Below are positions 7,679 through 16,824 of a DNA stretch of 64,000 nt, piece after piece. Positions within the stretch are counted from its first letter, which is position 1, and the number at the start of each line of letters is the position of its first letter. The stretch is from assembly GCA_965227445.1 (NCBI GenBank), contig OZ245751.1, forward strand, positions 5,642,001 to 5,706,000, read 5' to 3'. The translations under genes were made by a program, and so were the position numbers. Below the pieces are notes generated by a model that saw nothing but the letters and a program-made list of their open reading frames with translations, did not search any database and was not told the origin of the DNA. Source of the DNA: DT-110 sp030148525 (GTDB lineage: Bacteria > Bacteroidota > Bacteroidia > Chitinophagales > Saprospiraceae).

Positions 7679-9037
7679 TTACACTTCGCGGTCGGGATCG
7701 AAGGCCTCCAAATATTGCCCGACTCGTTGTACAAAAGAGCCTCCGAGGTATCCGTCGACCACCCGGTGGTCGTAGGAGTGAGAGAGGAACATCATGTGAC
7801 GGACGGCGATCAGGTCTCCGTGCTCCGTTTCCACCACGGCTGGCTTTTTGCGGATGGCGCCCGTAGCTATAATAGCGACCTGAGGCTGGTTGATGATGGG
7901 CGTACCCATCACATTACCAAAGGTACCGACATTGGTCAGGGTGAAGGTGCCACCCTGAATTTCGTCCGGCTTGAGTTTGTTGTCGCGGGCGCGGCTTGCC
8001 AGGTCATTCACCTGCTTGGCAAGGCCGGCCAGATTCAGGAAATCGGCATTCTTGATCACCGGTACAATGAGGTTGCCGTTGTTCATGGCGGCCGCCATAC
8101 CAATGTTGATGTTTTTCTTGATGATCAGGTTATTGCCATCCACCGACATATTGATATTGGGGAAGTCTTTGATGGCTTTGGCCACGGCCTCAATAAAGAA
8201 GGGGGTGAAGGTAATTTTCTCACCGTAGCGCTCCATGAATTTTGCTTTATTCCTGGATCGCCATTTGACGATATTCGTCACGTCCACTTCCACGAAGGAC
8301 GTTACGTGCGGAGATGTTTGCTTGGACCGAACCATGTGGTCGGCGATCATGCGGCGCATGCGATCCATTTCCACGATCTCCACATCGCCCCCAACGCTTT
8401 TGCCAGATTGGCCGTTGGTTGCGGTAACCTGTGGTTGTTGGGTAGTGGTAGTCTGTGGCTGGGCAGGTGTCTTGGGTTGCTGAGTAGGAGCCCCGGTGCG
8501 GTTTTCGACGTAAGCCAGAATATCCTTTTTGGTCACCCGGCCTTTGGCGCCGGTACCGGGAATCTGTTCCAACTCGTCCAGGCTGATATTCTCGGTTTCG
8601 GCAATATTGCGAACGAGGGGCGAGTAGAAGCGACTTCCGCTACCCGATTCGATGGTAGTGCCGCCGGTCTGAGCGGTAGCCGGTTGGCGTCGGGGTTCTT
8701 CCTGGGGCTTGGGCTCCTTGTCTTGCTCGCCGGGAGCTTGTCCGTTCTCCGTAGTTTTACTATCGCCGGTAGCCGGAGATGCTTCAGCTTCTTCACCTTC
8801 AGTATTGATAATGGCAATCACCTTGCCGATTTCCACAGTCTCGTCAGGCTCGAACAAGATCTTTTCAATAGTTCCCGCAACGGGAGAGGGTACTTCGGAA
8901 TCGACTTTGTCGGTAGCGATCTCGACAATGGTATCATCGACTTCTACCTGATCTCCTTCTTTTTTGACCCAATTCAGGATGGTAGCTTCGATGATACTCT
9001 CCCCCATCTTGGGCATCACAAGTTCGAACTTTGCCAT
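7679..9037 (-). CDS. 2-oxoacid dehydrogenase E2 component (dihydrolipoamide acyltransferase)
   Basis: The 452-residue protein has a lipoyl domain at 1-78 with the lipoylated Lys in EIATDKVDSEV, a long Pro/Gln/Thr-rich linker, a peripheral subunit-binding domain near 145-185 (FYSPLVRNIAETENISLDEL, then GTGAKGRVTKKDIL), a second linker, and a catalytic domain from about 220 ending with the active-site SHSYDHRVVDGYLGG. It moves acyl groups from lipoamide to CoA in a pyruvate, 2-oxoglutarate or branched-chain dehydrogenase complex. The motifs do not settle which; a single lipoyl domain and no neighbouring E1 or E3 leave it open. cinA and birA lie upstream on the same strand. Confidence 0.92.
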   Translation of the reverse strand: MAKFELVMPKMGESIIEATILNWVKKEGDQVEVDDTIVEIATDKVDSEVPSPVAGTIEKILFEPDETVEIGKVIAIINTEGEEAEASPATGDSKTTENGQAPGEQDKEPKPQEEPRRQPATAQTGGTTIESGSGSRFYSPLVRNIAETENISLDELEQIPGTGAKGRVTKKDILAYVENRTGAPTQQPKTPAQPQTTTTQQPQVTATNGQSGKSVGGDVEIVEMDRMRRMIADHMVRSKQTSPHVTSFVEVDVTNIVKWRSRNKAKFMERYGEKITFTPFFIEAVAKAIKDFPNINMSVDGNNLIIKKNINIGMAAAMNNGNLIVPVIKNADFLNLAGLAKQVNDLASRARDNKLKPDEIQGGTFTLTNVGTFGNVMGTPIINQPQVAIIATGAIRKKPAVVETEHGDLIAVRHMMFLSHSYDHRVVDGYLGGSFVQRVGQYLEAFDPDREV

Positions 9038-9148
9038 GTGGTTTTCTTTAATTTGGTATTATTTGGTATTCAATGCCGGGCGGCGGTTTTCGGGTGCAAA
9101 AATACGATTCCTCAGGCGCTCACGCAAATGCTTTCTGCACCTGACCTG

Positions 9149-10411
9149 TTAGGTAACGGCGGGTTCTGGATAATGTTGACGCAAAAATGTACGCACCAAA
9201 TTCAGTGCATACACAGTTGCGTACTGGATATTTTTTAAACGGTCCTTACCGGCCTGGAGTTTGAACGTTTCAGTGGTGGCACCATTGCCTACGGCCATCC
9301 AGATAGTTCCCACCGGCTTTTCCGGCGTTCCTCCTCCGGGCCCCGCAATTCCGGATATCGACACGGCAACGTCCACGCCCAGCACCTCGCGGGCACCATC
9401 CACCATTTCCCGCACCGTTTGCTCACTAACTGCTCCGTATTCTTCCAGGGTTTCGGGTCGTACCTTCAGCATATTTGTTTTCACCTCGTTGGCGTAGGCA
9501 ACAATACTGCCCAAGAAGTAGGCCGAAGATCCGGAAATGCTGGTAATGCGGTGAGCAATATGGCCGCCGGTGCAGCTTTCGGCTGTTCCCAGTGTTAGTC
9601 CCAGTTGCTTGAGGGTGCTGCCAATTACTTCTTCCAGTTGCTGGCGTTCGCGCCCGTAAACCAGGTCGGAAAGCAGGCCCTGCATGGTAGCCAGGTGCTG
9701 GTCGAGTTCGCGTTCGATACGGGCCTGGACATCACCACGAGCCGTGAGGCGCAGGCGCACTCGCCCCAGATTGGGCAGGTAAGCCAATTTGATGTACCCG
9801 GGCAGGCTGGCCTCGAAATCAGCCAGTCGATCCGCTATGCGCGATTCGCCCTCGCCAACGGTGAGTAACGTACGGTGGGCAATTGGCCGCCCGGGATAGA
9901 TGTCCCGGATCTTGGGCATTACCTCGTGCTCCATGAGATATTTCATCTCGTAGGGTACGCCCGGCATAGACACCAGGATGGTGTTCCGGTACTGGAACCA
10001 CATGCCGGGAGCTGTTCCCATTTTATTGTATAAAACAGTAGTGCCTTCCGGCAAAAAGCATTGCTCTTTGTGGGCCTGCGTTGTGGAGCGTCCCAGCTTA
10101 TTAAAAAACCGCTGAATGCGTTCCCAGGTGGGTTCGTGGAAGGTCATACCCACCCCCATAAATCCGGCCAGCGCCTTCTTGGTGATATCATCTTTGGTAG
10201 GCCCCAGGCCACCGGTTATCAACACCACGTCGGCTTCTTCGACCGACCGATCCAATTCCCGAACCATATCCTCGTAGGTATCGCCTACTGTAATGATTTT
10301 GTCAATTTCGGCCCCCATCAGGTTGAGTTGCTGGCCCATCCAGGCCGAATTGGTGTCGACAATTTGTCCGATCAAAATCTCATCGCCAACGGTGAGTATA
10401 TGTATCCGCAT
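9149..10411 (-). CDS. cinA: CinA family protein (NMN deamidase / competence-damage-inducible protein)
   Basis: The 420-residue protein has the usual two parts. The N-terminal MoCF-like domain (1-170) carries TVGDEILIGQIVDTNSAWM and VLITGGLGPTKDDITKKAL. The C-terminal PncC domain (about 255-415) has TAESCTGGHIAHRITSISG and SISGIAGPGGGTPEKPVGTIW, the nicotinamide-mononucleotide amidohydrolase signature. It probably recycles NMN in pyridine-nucleotide salvage; the competence link comes from other bacteria. The length is normal for full-size CinA. It follows birA by 17 bp on the same strand, so the two are probably cotranscribed. Confidence 0.95.
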   Translation of the reverse strand: MRIHILTVGDEILIGQIVDTNSAWMGQQLNLMGAEIDKIITVGDTYEDMVRELDRSVEEADVVLITGGLGPTKDDITKKALAGFMGVGMTFHEPTWERIQRFFNKLGRSTTQAHKEQCFLPEGTTVLYNKMGTAPGMWFQYRNTILVSMPGVPYEMKYLMEHEVMPKIRDIYPGRPIAHRTLLTVGEGESRIADRLADFEASLPGYIKLAYLPNLGRVRLRLTARGDVQARIERELDQHLATMQGLLSDLVYGRERQQLEEVIGSTLKQLGLTLGTAESCTGGHIAHRITSISGSSAYFLGSIVAYANEVKTNMLKVRPETLEEYGAVSEQTVREMVDGAREVLGVDVAVSISGIAGPGGGTPEKPVGTIWMAVGNGATTETFKLQAGKDRLKNIQYATVYALNLVRTFLRQHYPEPAVT

Positions 10412-10424
10412 AATGGTAGCAGGT

Positions 10425-11207
10425 TTAGTTTTTATCTGAATGAACGGCTTCCAGGAGGCTTACCTCTTTGAGGTCGAAGCTTTCCTGTGTCTGGTCGCGC
10501 TGTACGACCAGCCGCCCGACGGCATCAACGCCCTGAATAGAGCCTGTAAAAACAGTGCCATCGGGTCGTTGAAAACGGGCTGGTTGGTGCCGAAGATACA
10601 AGTGTTCGAGGAACGCCTGGTCGATAGTCGTCAATTCGCCGGCTCTGGCCTGCAGATACCAGCGTTCGAGGTAAGCCAGGATTTGATTACGCAGGTCATC
10701 CAGATCGTATATCCGGCCAGTCAGCAGGGCCAGGGAAGAGGCCCGGGTCAGGGCGGCGGGAAAGTGTGTCTGGTTGACATTGAGGCCGATACCCGCGATG
10801 GCGTATTGCAGGCGGGATCCCTGCAGGCTGGCCTGTAGGAGGATGCCGGCTATTTTTTTATCATTCAGGTAAATATCATTGGGCCATTTGATCCATGCAT
10901 TTTCTCCGGTTATTTCCGCTACGGCCTGGCGGGTGGCAAGGGCTACTACTTTGGTGAGGAGGAATGATTTATGGGGCGGTAAAAAGGAAGGGTAAAACAA
11001 GGTGCTGAAGGTCAGGTTTTTTCCGGCCGGGCTGAACCAGGACTGGCCCATCTGGCCGCGTCCCTGTGTTTGGTGGTCCGCTTGCACGACCGCCCCTTCG
11101 GCTGGCCGTTCTCGGCTCAGCCACTCCTGAAAATAGGCGTTGGTCGAGGACAGCTCAGGGTAGCGTAAAAGAACCTTTCCGACGAAGAGTGTGTTGTTAG
11201 GATGCAA
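10425..11207 (-). CDS. birA: Biotin--[acetyl-CoA carboxylase] ligase
   Basis: Short (catalytic-only) BirA without a DNA-binding domain. Key stretches are ELSSTNAYFQEW near the N-terminus, the biotin/ATP loop QTQGRGQMGQSWFSP, TKVVALATRQAV, IKWPNDIYLNDKKIAGIL with the catalytic Lys, and IGLNVNQ. The frame is open back to an ATG at 11297, but homology begins only at HPNNTLFVGKVL, so I prefer the TTG at 11207 (260 residues). The longer start would add 30 unmatched residues and take up most of the space shared with rsfS. It attaches biotin to carboxyl-carrier proteins. It is divergent from rsfS. Confidence 0.92.
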   Translation of the reverse strand: MHPNNTLFVGKVLLRYPELSSTNAYFQEWLSRERPAEGAVVQADHQTQGRGQMGQSWFSPAGKNLTFSTLFYPSFLPPHKSFLLTKVVALATRQAVAEITGENAWIKWPNDIYLNDKKIAGILLQASLQGSRLQYAIAGIGLNVNQTHFPAALTRASSLALLTGRIYDLDDLRNQILAYLERWYLQARAGELTTIDQAFLEHLYLRHQPARFQRPDGTVFTGSIQGVDAVGRLVVQRDQTQESFDLKEVSLLEAVHSDKN

Positions 11208-11335
11208 GGATAATTTTTTGTACTTTGCTAGTATGGAAACGGGTGTTTTGACTGCACAGAAAAAGAGGTGAAAACCGTTTCCCTGGTGACGTGTCAAGAT
11301 TTACTTTTTCGTAACAAAAACCATAGCATCTGAGT

Positions 11336-11722
11336 TTGAATCAACAAGCCAAAGTTCAATCACACGAACTCTCCACCGAAGAACTTAACGATCTTATCAT
11401 CGAAAGCATCCAGGATCGGAAAGGTAAGAATCTCATTAAAATGGACCTTCGAGGCCTGGAAGATGCTCCCACAGACTTCTTCATCATCTGCGAAGGTGAT
11501 TCATTCACTCAAGTTAAGGCGATTGCCGACAACGTTGCCACCACCCTGAAAAACGAGGGTGGGACTTTGCCCGTTCACCTTGAGGGGCAGCGCAATGCTC
11601 AGTGGATATGTATTGATTATTTCCATACAGTCGTCCACGTGTTCCATCCCGAGAAACGCGATTTCTACGAGTTGGAAAGTCTCTGGAGTGATGCTTCCAT
11701 AACAGAATACGAAAGTTTGTAG
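11336..11722 (+). CDS. rsfS: Ribosome silencing factor RsfS
   Basis: A 128-residue protein of the RsfS/Iojap family, which binds ribosomal protein uL14 on the large subunit and blocks subunit joining under starvation. Characteristic stretches are DRKGKNLIKMDLRG, DFFIICEGDSFTQVKAIADNV, QWICIDYFHTVVHVFHPEKRDFYELESLW. There is no ATG at the N-terminus: a stop lies in frame at 11324-11326 and the first Met is 36 residues in, so TTG at 11336 is the best start. ftsH follows 120 bp downstream, an arrangement often seen in Bacteroidota. Confidence 0.93.
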   Translation: MNQQAKVQSHELSTEELNDLIIESIQDRKGKNLIKMDLRGLEDAPTDFFIICEGDSFTQVKAIADNVATTLKNEGGTLPVHLEGQRNAQWICIDYFHTVVHVFHPEKRDFYELESLWSDASITEYESL

Positions 11723-11844
11723 CAGGATTTAGTCATTTTATCGAAAAGAGGCAACGATTGGGTGCCCCCTGCGTTATAGTTATCAATTGCCATCCAACCA
11801 CTGGATGTGTAAGAGGCATATTGCACGGTTAAAGAAGGTTATTA

Positions 11845-13851
11845 ATGGAAAACAACAATAAAAACGAACCAGATAATAACAAGAATAATAATTCTCGTTT
11901 CAACTCCTTTTGGATCTACGGGATTATTGCTCTGGTTATTCTGGGGGCGCAAATTCTGGCTGGCTTGTCACCGCAGGCTGAGCAGTTGAATATGGGGCGC
12001 CTTAAGACCATGATCACCAATAACGATGTGGAAAAAATCGTGGTGGTCAATGAAAAAGACGCTCAAATTTACCTTAAAGAAACGGCGTTGAGTCAGTACG
12101 AGGATGCTCAAACCTCGAATTTGCCCGGCGGTGATCGCTACCATTTCCGCATGGAAGTTGGTTCGGCCGAAATCTTTTACAATCAGGTAAAGGAATGGCA
12201 GGAAGATGCGCAAATTCCCGATGAGGACCGCATCTATCCACAGTACATCACCAAGACGAACTACCTCATTCCAATTTTGAGTTGGGTATTACCCTTGTTG
12301 ATTATTGTACTGATCTGGATCTTCATCATGCGCCGTGTGGGTGGTGGTGCCGGTGGTGCCGGGGCCCAAATTTTCAATATCGGTAAATCCAAAGCAGCTC
12401 TCTTCGATCAGAATACAAAGGTAACGGTCACCTTTAACGATGTGGCTGGTCTCGACGAAGCCAAGGAAGAAGTCATGGAGGTCGTCGATTTCCTGAAGAA
12501 CCCCAAGAAATATACTTCGCTCGGCGGTAAAATCCCCAAGGGCGTATTGCTGGTTGGCCCTCCGGGTACCGGTAAAACCCTTTTGGCGAAAGCCGTAGCC
12601 GGTGAAGCTGGTGTACCCTTCTTCTCCATTTCTGGTTCCGACTTCGTGGAGATGTTCGTAGGTGTTGGTGCATCCCGGGTGCGCGATCTGTTCAAACAGG
12701 CTCGCGAAAAAGCTCCCTGTATTGTCTTCATCGATGAGATCGATGCTATCGGTCGTGCCCGTGGACGCAACAGCATCCAGGGTGGAAATGACGAACGCGA
12801 GAATACCCTCAACCAATTGCTGGTTGAGATGGACGGTTTTAGCACCGATAAAGGTGTGATCCTGATGGCGGCCACCAACCGTCCCGATGTGTTGGATACG
12901 GCCCTCCTTCGCCCCGGGCGGTTTGATCGCCAGATCGGCATTGATCGTCCCGACCTGAAGGGCCGGGAAGCCATCTTCAAAGTACACCTCAATCATATTA
13001 AGACCGGGCCGGACATCAATCCGCATAGCCTGGCTGAAATGACGCCCGGTTTTGCTGGTGCAGATATTGCAAACGTCTGTAACGAAGCAGCCCTGGTCGC
13101 TGCCCGCCGCAATAAAAAAGCGGTGGATATGGACGACTTCAATTACGCACTGGATCGGGTGATTGGCGGCCTGGAGAAAAAGAATAAACTCATCTCTCCC
13201 GATGAGAAAAAGATTATCGCTTACCACGAGGCCGGCCACGCTATTTGTGGTTGGTTCCTGGAACACGCCTCACCACTGGTGAAGGTGACCATCGTTCCGC
13301 GGGGAATTGGAACACTGGGTTACGCCCAGTACCTGCCCAAGGAGGAATACATTACACGTACCGAGCAGTTGCTCGACCGCATGTGTATGACCTTTGGCGG
13401 ACGCGCTGCCGAAAAGATCGTCTTTAGCCGTATCTCTACCGGTGCCCAGAACGACCTCGACCAGGTGACCAAAATGGCTTACTCCATGGTCAGCACTTTC
13501 GGGATGAACGAGAAGGTGGGCCAGGTGTCTTTCTACGGAATGCAAAACGATGCCTTCCAGAAGCCATTCTCTGACGAGACTGCTTCCATGATCGACGACG
13601 AAGTTCGTCGCTTGGTTAATTCTCAGTACGAACGTGCTCAGGAATTGCTGGAAAAGCACCGCGATGATCTGGAAAAATTAGCTCAGGTGCTTCTCGAGAA
13701 AGAGGTACTACTGAAATCTGATGTGGAAAAGTTGATCGGTCCGCGCCCCTTCGAAGGGTATCCTGCCAGTGAAAATGGTCAGGAAGATGTCGCCACGGAT
13801 CCAACCAATACCAACGAACAGGATTCCGGGGAGCCGACTGAGGAGCTTTAG
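11845..13851 (+). CDS. ftsH: ATP-dependent zinc metalloprotease FtsH
   Basis: The 668-residue membrane protease has TM1 at about 16-36, a periplasmic domain, and TM2 at about 138-160, followed by a Gly-rich linker. The AAA module has Walker A GPPGTGKT, Walker B CIVFIDEIDAIGRARG and the second region of homology (ATNRPDVLDTALLRPGRFDR). The peptidase has the zinc site HEAGH in AYHEAGHAICGWFLEHA. It degrades misfolded membrane and short-lived cytosolic proteins. The Walker A region contains one copy of the window-wide repeat motif (TTTTGGCGAAAGCC at 12581, coding LLAKA). The N-terminal Asn/Lys-rich tail and the acidic C-terminal tail are typical of Bacteroidota FtsH. Confidence 0.97.
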   Translation: MENNNKNEPDNNKNNNSRFNSFWIYGIIALVILGAQILAGLSPQAEQLNMGRLKTMITNNDVEKIVVVNEKDAQIYLKETALSQYEDAQTSNLPGGDRYHFRMEVGSAEIFYNQVKEWQEDAQIPDEDRIYPQYITKTNYLIPILSWVLPLLIIVLIWIFIMRRVGGGAGGAGAQIFNIGKSKAALFDQNTKVTVTFNDVAGLDEAKEEVMEVVDFLKNPKKYTSLGGKIPKGVLLVGPPGTGKTLLAKAVAGEAGVPFFSISGSDFVEMFVGVGASRVRDLFKQAREKAPCIVFIDEIDAIGRARGRNSIQGGNDERENTLNQLLVEMDGFSTDKGVILMAATNRPDVLDTALLRPGRFDRQIGIDRPDLKGREAIFKVHLNHIKTGPDINPHSLAEMTPGFAGADIANVCNEAALVAARRNKKAVDMDDFNYALDRVIGGLEKKNKLISPDEKKIIAYHEAGHAICGWFLEHASPLVKVTIVPRGIGTLGYAQYLPKEEYITRTEQLLDRMCMTFGGRAAEKIVFSRISTGAQNDLDQVTKMAYSMVSTFGMNEKVGQVSFYGMQNDAFQKPFSDETASMIDDEVRRLVNSQYERAQELLEKHRDDLEKLAQVLLEKEVLLKSDVEKLIGPRPFEGYPASENGQEDVATDPTNTNEQDSGEPTEEL

Positions 13852-13871
13852 AGCATCGGTCTAGCTTCCGC

Positions 13872-13913
13872 AAAAAAAGTCCCGCAGTGCGTACGCACTG
13901 CGGGACTTTTTTT
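13872..13913. terminator. Bidirectional terminator between ftsH and the EamA gene
   Basis: A 13-bp perfect stem AGTCCCGCAGTGC / GCACTGCGGGACT with loop GTAC, preceded by a run of A (13872-13878) and followed by a run of T (13907-13913), so it serves both convergent genes. Directly before it lies AGCTTCCGC, a variant of the repeat motif. Confidence 0.92.
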
Positions 13914-14808
13914 ATAGAGTGCCCTTCTCAAAACGGCGTTTGAGGAGTGGATAGCTGAACACCGCGAGCACAATGATACCCGCTCCGAGGTAAAAACCGG
14001 TATCGAGCTCTTCATTTTCATTGAGGAGGATCCACGCCAACAAAATACCGTATACCGGCTCCAGATTGATCGAAAGGTTAGAGGCAAAGGCTGATAGGTG
14101 CTGCAATGACCGCAATGCCAAAACGTAGGCAAAGGTGGTACAAACCAAGGCCAGAATAATCAGGTAACCCCAATCCAGTAGCGTCGGGGGCATAATGGAA
14201 AGAGGCGTATCTGTAACCCAGGCGTAAACGGGTATGACAATCGTGAGGAAAAGGCAGGCACTGCTCATTTCCAGGAAGGTGATGCTGCGCTCGTCGGAAT
14301 GCGTGATCAGTTTTTTGTTGAGGGTAGCAAAAAGTGCGGCCAGCAGGGCCGACAGCAAGCCTACTGCCAGGCCAGTCAGCATGCTAAAATCCGTACTGTT
14401 AACGATAAGAGCCATACCGGGAACGATGAGAAGACCCAGCATCAACTCGTACCATTTTATTTTTTGACGCATGATCAGGGGCTCCAGCAGGGAGGTGAAG
14501 AAAGAGGTGGTAGCCATGGCAACCACACCGATCGAGGCATTGGACAGCTTAATGGCCCCGTAAAACGTCACCCAGTGCACGGCCACGATAACCCCTATGC
14601 CCATGAATTTGAGTGTCTTTTGCCAGGGTAAATTGCGAAACAGGCGCACCACCCGAACGATTACGGCCAGGCTCAGACTAGTGAGTAGCACCCGCCACCA
14701 CACAATGAGCAGAGCAGATAACTGGATGAGATCTCCCAAAATAGCTGTAAAACCAAACAGGAAAACAGCCAGATGGAGTTCAAGATAGGCGCGCTGTGTG
14801 GATTTCAT
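13912..14808 (-). CDS. EamA/DMT-superfamily transporter
   Basis: A 298-residue integral membrane protein with about ten predicted helices arranged as two EamA repeats. The first repeat begins YLELHLAVFLFGFTAILGD and contains HWVTFYGAIKLSNASIGVV; the second ends LALRSLQHLSAFASNLSINLEPVYGILLAWILL, the classic DMT signature before the last helices. Such proteins export amino acids, nucleotides or other small metabolites; no substrate can be read from the sequence. It is convergent with ftsH and shares its terminator. Confidence 0.88.
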   Translation of the reverse strand: MKSTQRAYLELHLAVFLFGFTAILGDLIQLSALLIVWWRVLLTSLSLAVIVRVVRLFRNLPWQKTLKFMGIGVIVAVHWVTFYGAIKLSNASIGVVAMATTSFFTSLLEPLIMRQKIKWYELMLGLLIVPGMALIVNSTDFSMLTGLAVGLLSALLAALFATLNKKLITHSDERSITFLEMSSACLFLTIVIPVYAWVTDTPLSIMPPTLLDWGYLIILALVCTTFAYVLALRSLQHLSAFASNLSINLEPVYGILLAWILLNENEELDTGFYLGAGIIVLAVFSYPLLKRRFEKGTL

Positions 14809-14959
14809 GAACTATCTGCCGGTTTAGGTATTCTATGGATGTTCAATTAGCAATTGCCGGCAAAGGTAGGATAAGTGTCAATGATTTTGGGACCAGTTGG
14901 CAGTAATTGAAAAAGAATTCAGGATATCATTATTGCTAACTATCTAACATTATTGAACT

Positions 14960-15427
14960 ATGCTTAAAATCGGTGACAAAGCACCTGCCTTCCGTTTGTT
15001 TTCTGATGCTAAAGAAGAGGTATCACTCGCTAACTACCAGGGAAAGAATCTGGTACTTTTATTTTTTCCCGTGGCTTTCACCAGCGTATGCACCGAGGAA
15101 CTCTGTCAGATGCGCGATCAACTGGCTGAATACAATAGTATGGGATCGGAGGTCGTAGCTATTTCGGTAGATTCGCCATTCACACTGGAACGCTACAAAA
15201 AAGATCAGCAACTCAACTTTCCACTCCTGTCGGATTTCAATAAGGAGACCAGCCGCGCCTACAATTCACTCTACCAGGATTTTGTGATGGGAATGAAGGG
15301 CGTTTCCAAACGGTCGGCCTTTGTTATTGATAAAGATGGAGTTATCCGCTATGCCGAAGTCTTGGATAATGCCGGAGAAATGCCGAATTTTGAAGCTGTG
15401 AAGGAAACTTTGAACAATTTGAATTAG
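14960..15427 (+). CDS. Peroxiredoxin (AhpC/TSA family, AhpE/BCP-like)
   Basis: The 155-residue protein has the thioredoxin-fold peroxidase layout: GDKAPAFRLFSDAKEEVSL, then FPVAFTSVCTEELCQMRDQL with the peroxidatic Cys in the TxxCTxE context (around residue 46), and a further Cys five residues on. The C-terminal ENAG-type segment here reads RYAEVLDNAGEMPNFE, close to AhpE/1-Cys-like members. It reduces hydrogen peroxide and organic hydroperoxides with a thiol donor in the cytoplasm. It lies upstream of clpS on the same strand with 46 bp between them. Confidence 0.9.
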   Translation: MLKIGDKAPAFRLFSDAKEEVSLANYQGKNLVLLFFPVAFTSVCTEELCQMRDQLAEYNSMGSEVVAISVDSPFTLERYKKDQQLNFPLLSDFNKETSRAYNSLYQDFVMGMKGVSKRSAFVIDKDGVIRYAEVLDNAGEMPNFEAVKETLNNLN

Positions 15428-15473
15428 TTGTTTTGGGTGTACACCAAACTTGTATCTCCCTAAAAATCGGCAG

Positions 15474-15794
15474 ATGATCTATTGGAATACCTTGGAAGAG
15501 GTAGAAGTGGAAGAAGACGTATCAATTGAGGAAGAACTATCCGATATAGGGGTAGGTGATCACGCCCAACTCATCGTTTACAACGACGATCACAACACCT
15601 TTGACTGGGTAATTGAGTGTTTCATGGAGGTATTGCAACACTCCAGTTCACAGGCTGAGCAATTGGCCATGCTGATCCATTTTAAAGGTAAAGCTACGGT
15701 CAAAACGGCCCCCAAACGCATTCTGAAACCCAAAAAGGATGCATTGGTCGATCGTGGGCTTTCGGCCGTGATCGAGGGCGGAGAAGAAGAGTGA
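15474..15794 (+). CDS. clpS: ATP-dependent Clp protease adaptor ClpS
   Basis: A 106-residue protein whose core LIVYNDDHNTFDWVIECFME matches the ClpS N-end-rule binding pocket (NDD.NT motif), followed by the conserved helix SSSQAEQLAMLIHFKGKATV. It delivers N-degron substrates to ClpA/ClpC-type unfoldases. The open frame extends 8 codons upstream to 15450, but the ATG at 15474 gives the typical short acidic N-terminus. The end lies just before a bidirectional terminator. Confidence 0.93.
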   Translation: MIYWNTLEEVEVEEDVSIEEELSDIGVGDHAQLIVYNDDHNTFDWVIECFMEVLQHSSSQAEQLAMLIHFKGKATVKTAPKRILKPKKDALVDRGLSAVIEGGEEE

Positions 15795-15810
15795 AAAGAA
15801 TACACCACAT

Positions 15811-15851
15811 AAAAAGGGCTGTCACCAGGCATTTGGTGGCAGCCCTTTTTT
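15811..15851. terminator. Bidirectional terminator after clpS
   Basis: The stem GGGCTGTCACCA / TGGTGGCAGCCC (one G-T pair), with an A-run before and a T-run after, separates the convergent clpS and PfkB genes. The T-run continues straight into TGCGAAAGC, a variant of the repeat motif (15846-15859). Confidence 0.9.
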
Positions 15852-15874
15852 GCGAAAGCAAGAATAAAAACTGC

Positions 15875-16792
15875 TTAGTCTTGCTGGAAGTTAACCAGCT
15901 CTACGAATTGCTGGATGCGATCTTTGATTTGCTGTTCGTCCAATTCGGTAAGGCGTTCAATGCTGAACTTTTCCACGCAGAAGGAGGCCATGGCCGACCC
16001 GTAGATGACGGCCCGCTTCATGTTTTCAAAACTGGTATCCTTGGTACGTGCCAGATAGCCCATAAATCCACCGGCGAAGGTGTCGCCCGCACCGGTTGGG
16101 TCGAAGACCTCGGCCAATGGCAGAGCCGGAGCAAAAAAGATGCGTTCTTCCTGGAATAGCAGGGCACCGTGTTCTCCCTTTTTTATGACCAGGTATTTAG
16201 GGCCCATTTTTTGAATGAGAGCAGCAGCTTTGACCAGGGAATGCTCACCGGATAATTGGCGGGCCTCCTCGTCATTGATGATGAGTACATCGATCCGCTT
16301 GATCACTTCTTTGAGTTCCGCCATTGCGGAATCCATCCAGAAGTTCATGGTGTCCATGCCCACCAGCTTTGGGTGGTCACCCACCTGTTCGAGCACGCGC
16401 TTCTGGACGGCGGGAGTGAGGTTTCCGAGCATGACGTAATCCGTCGTTTTATAGGCGTCGGGAAGTACCGGATCAAAATCGGCCAGCACGTTGAGTTGGG
16501 TATCCAGGGTATCCCTTCCGTTCATATCCTCGTGGTAGCGACCGGCCCAAAAAAAGGATTTGCGGCCCGCCATCGTTTGCAGGCCATCCAGGTTGATGCC
16601 TTTACTCGACAACAAATCGAGGGTCTCTTGCGGAAAATCATCGCCGATCACCGAGACCAGCCGCACAGGTTGGGTGAGGTAGGATGCAGCGAGTGAAAAG
16701 TAGGTAGCAGCTCCGCCAATCGCTTTTTCGGCGTGGCCATAGGGAGTTTGGATGTCGTCAAATGCAACGGTGCCAACGGCTAGTAGGCTCAT
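15875..16792 (-). CDS. PfkB-family carbohydrate kinase
   Basis: The 305-residue protein has the ribokinase fold. The substrate-binding N-terminus is GTVAFDDIQTPYGHAEKAIGGAATYFSLAASYL; the PfkB signature near the C-terminus is FDPTGAGDTFAGGFMGYLA, with the catalytic Asp in GAGD. IINDEEARQLSG marks the nucleotide-binding region. Substrates in this family range from ribose and fructose phosphates to adenosine and cannot be told from motifs. The gene is convergent with clpS, and tRNA-Asn lies behind its 5' end on the opposite strand. Confidence 0.9.
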   Translation of the reverse strand: MSLLAVGTVAFDDIQTPYGHAEKAIGGAATYFSLAASYLTQPVRLVSVIGDDFPQETLDLLSSKGINLDGLQTMAGRKSFFWAGRYHEDMNGRDTLDTQLNVLADFDPVLPDAYKTTDYVMLGNLTPAVQKRVLEQVGDHPKLVGMDTMNFWMDSAMAELKEVIKRIDVLIINDEEARQLSGEHSLVKAAALIQKMGPKYLVIKKGEHGALLFQEERIFFAPALPLAEVFDPTGAGDTFAGGFMGYLARTKDTSFENMKRAVIYGSAMASFCVEKFSIERLTELDEQQIKDRIQQFVELVNFQQD

Positions 16793-16824
16793 GGATATTT
16801 TTTTGAAATTTATGTAAGCAAATA

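Noticed and set aside
7643..9238. A long open frame on the plus strand (531 codons)
   Set aside because: It runs antisense to the E2 gene, whose motifs (lipoyl Lys, SHSYDHRVVDG) are unambiguous; its own translation has no recognisable domain and reflects codon usage on the opposite strand.
11205..11297. A longer birA start at the ATG at 11297
   Set aside because: The 30 additional residues do not resemble the family, and BirA homology begins right at the TTG at 11207.
12289..13266. A 325-codon open frame antisense to ftsH
   Set aside because: ftsH is certain on the plus strand; the antisense frame has no start context or domain.
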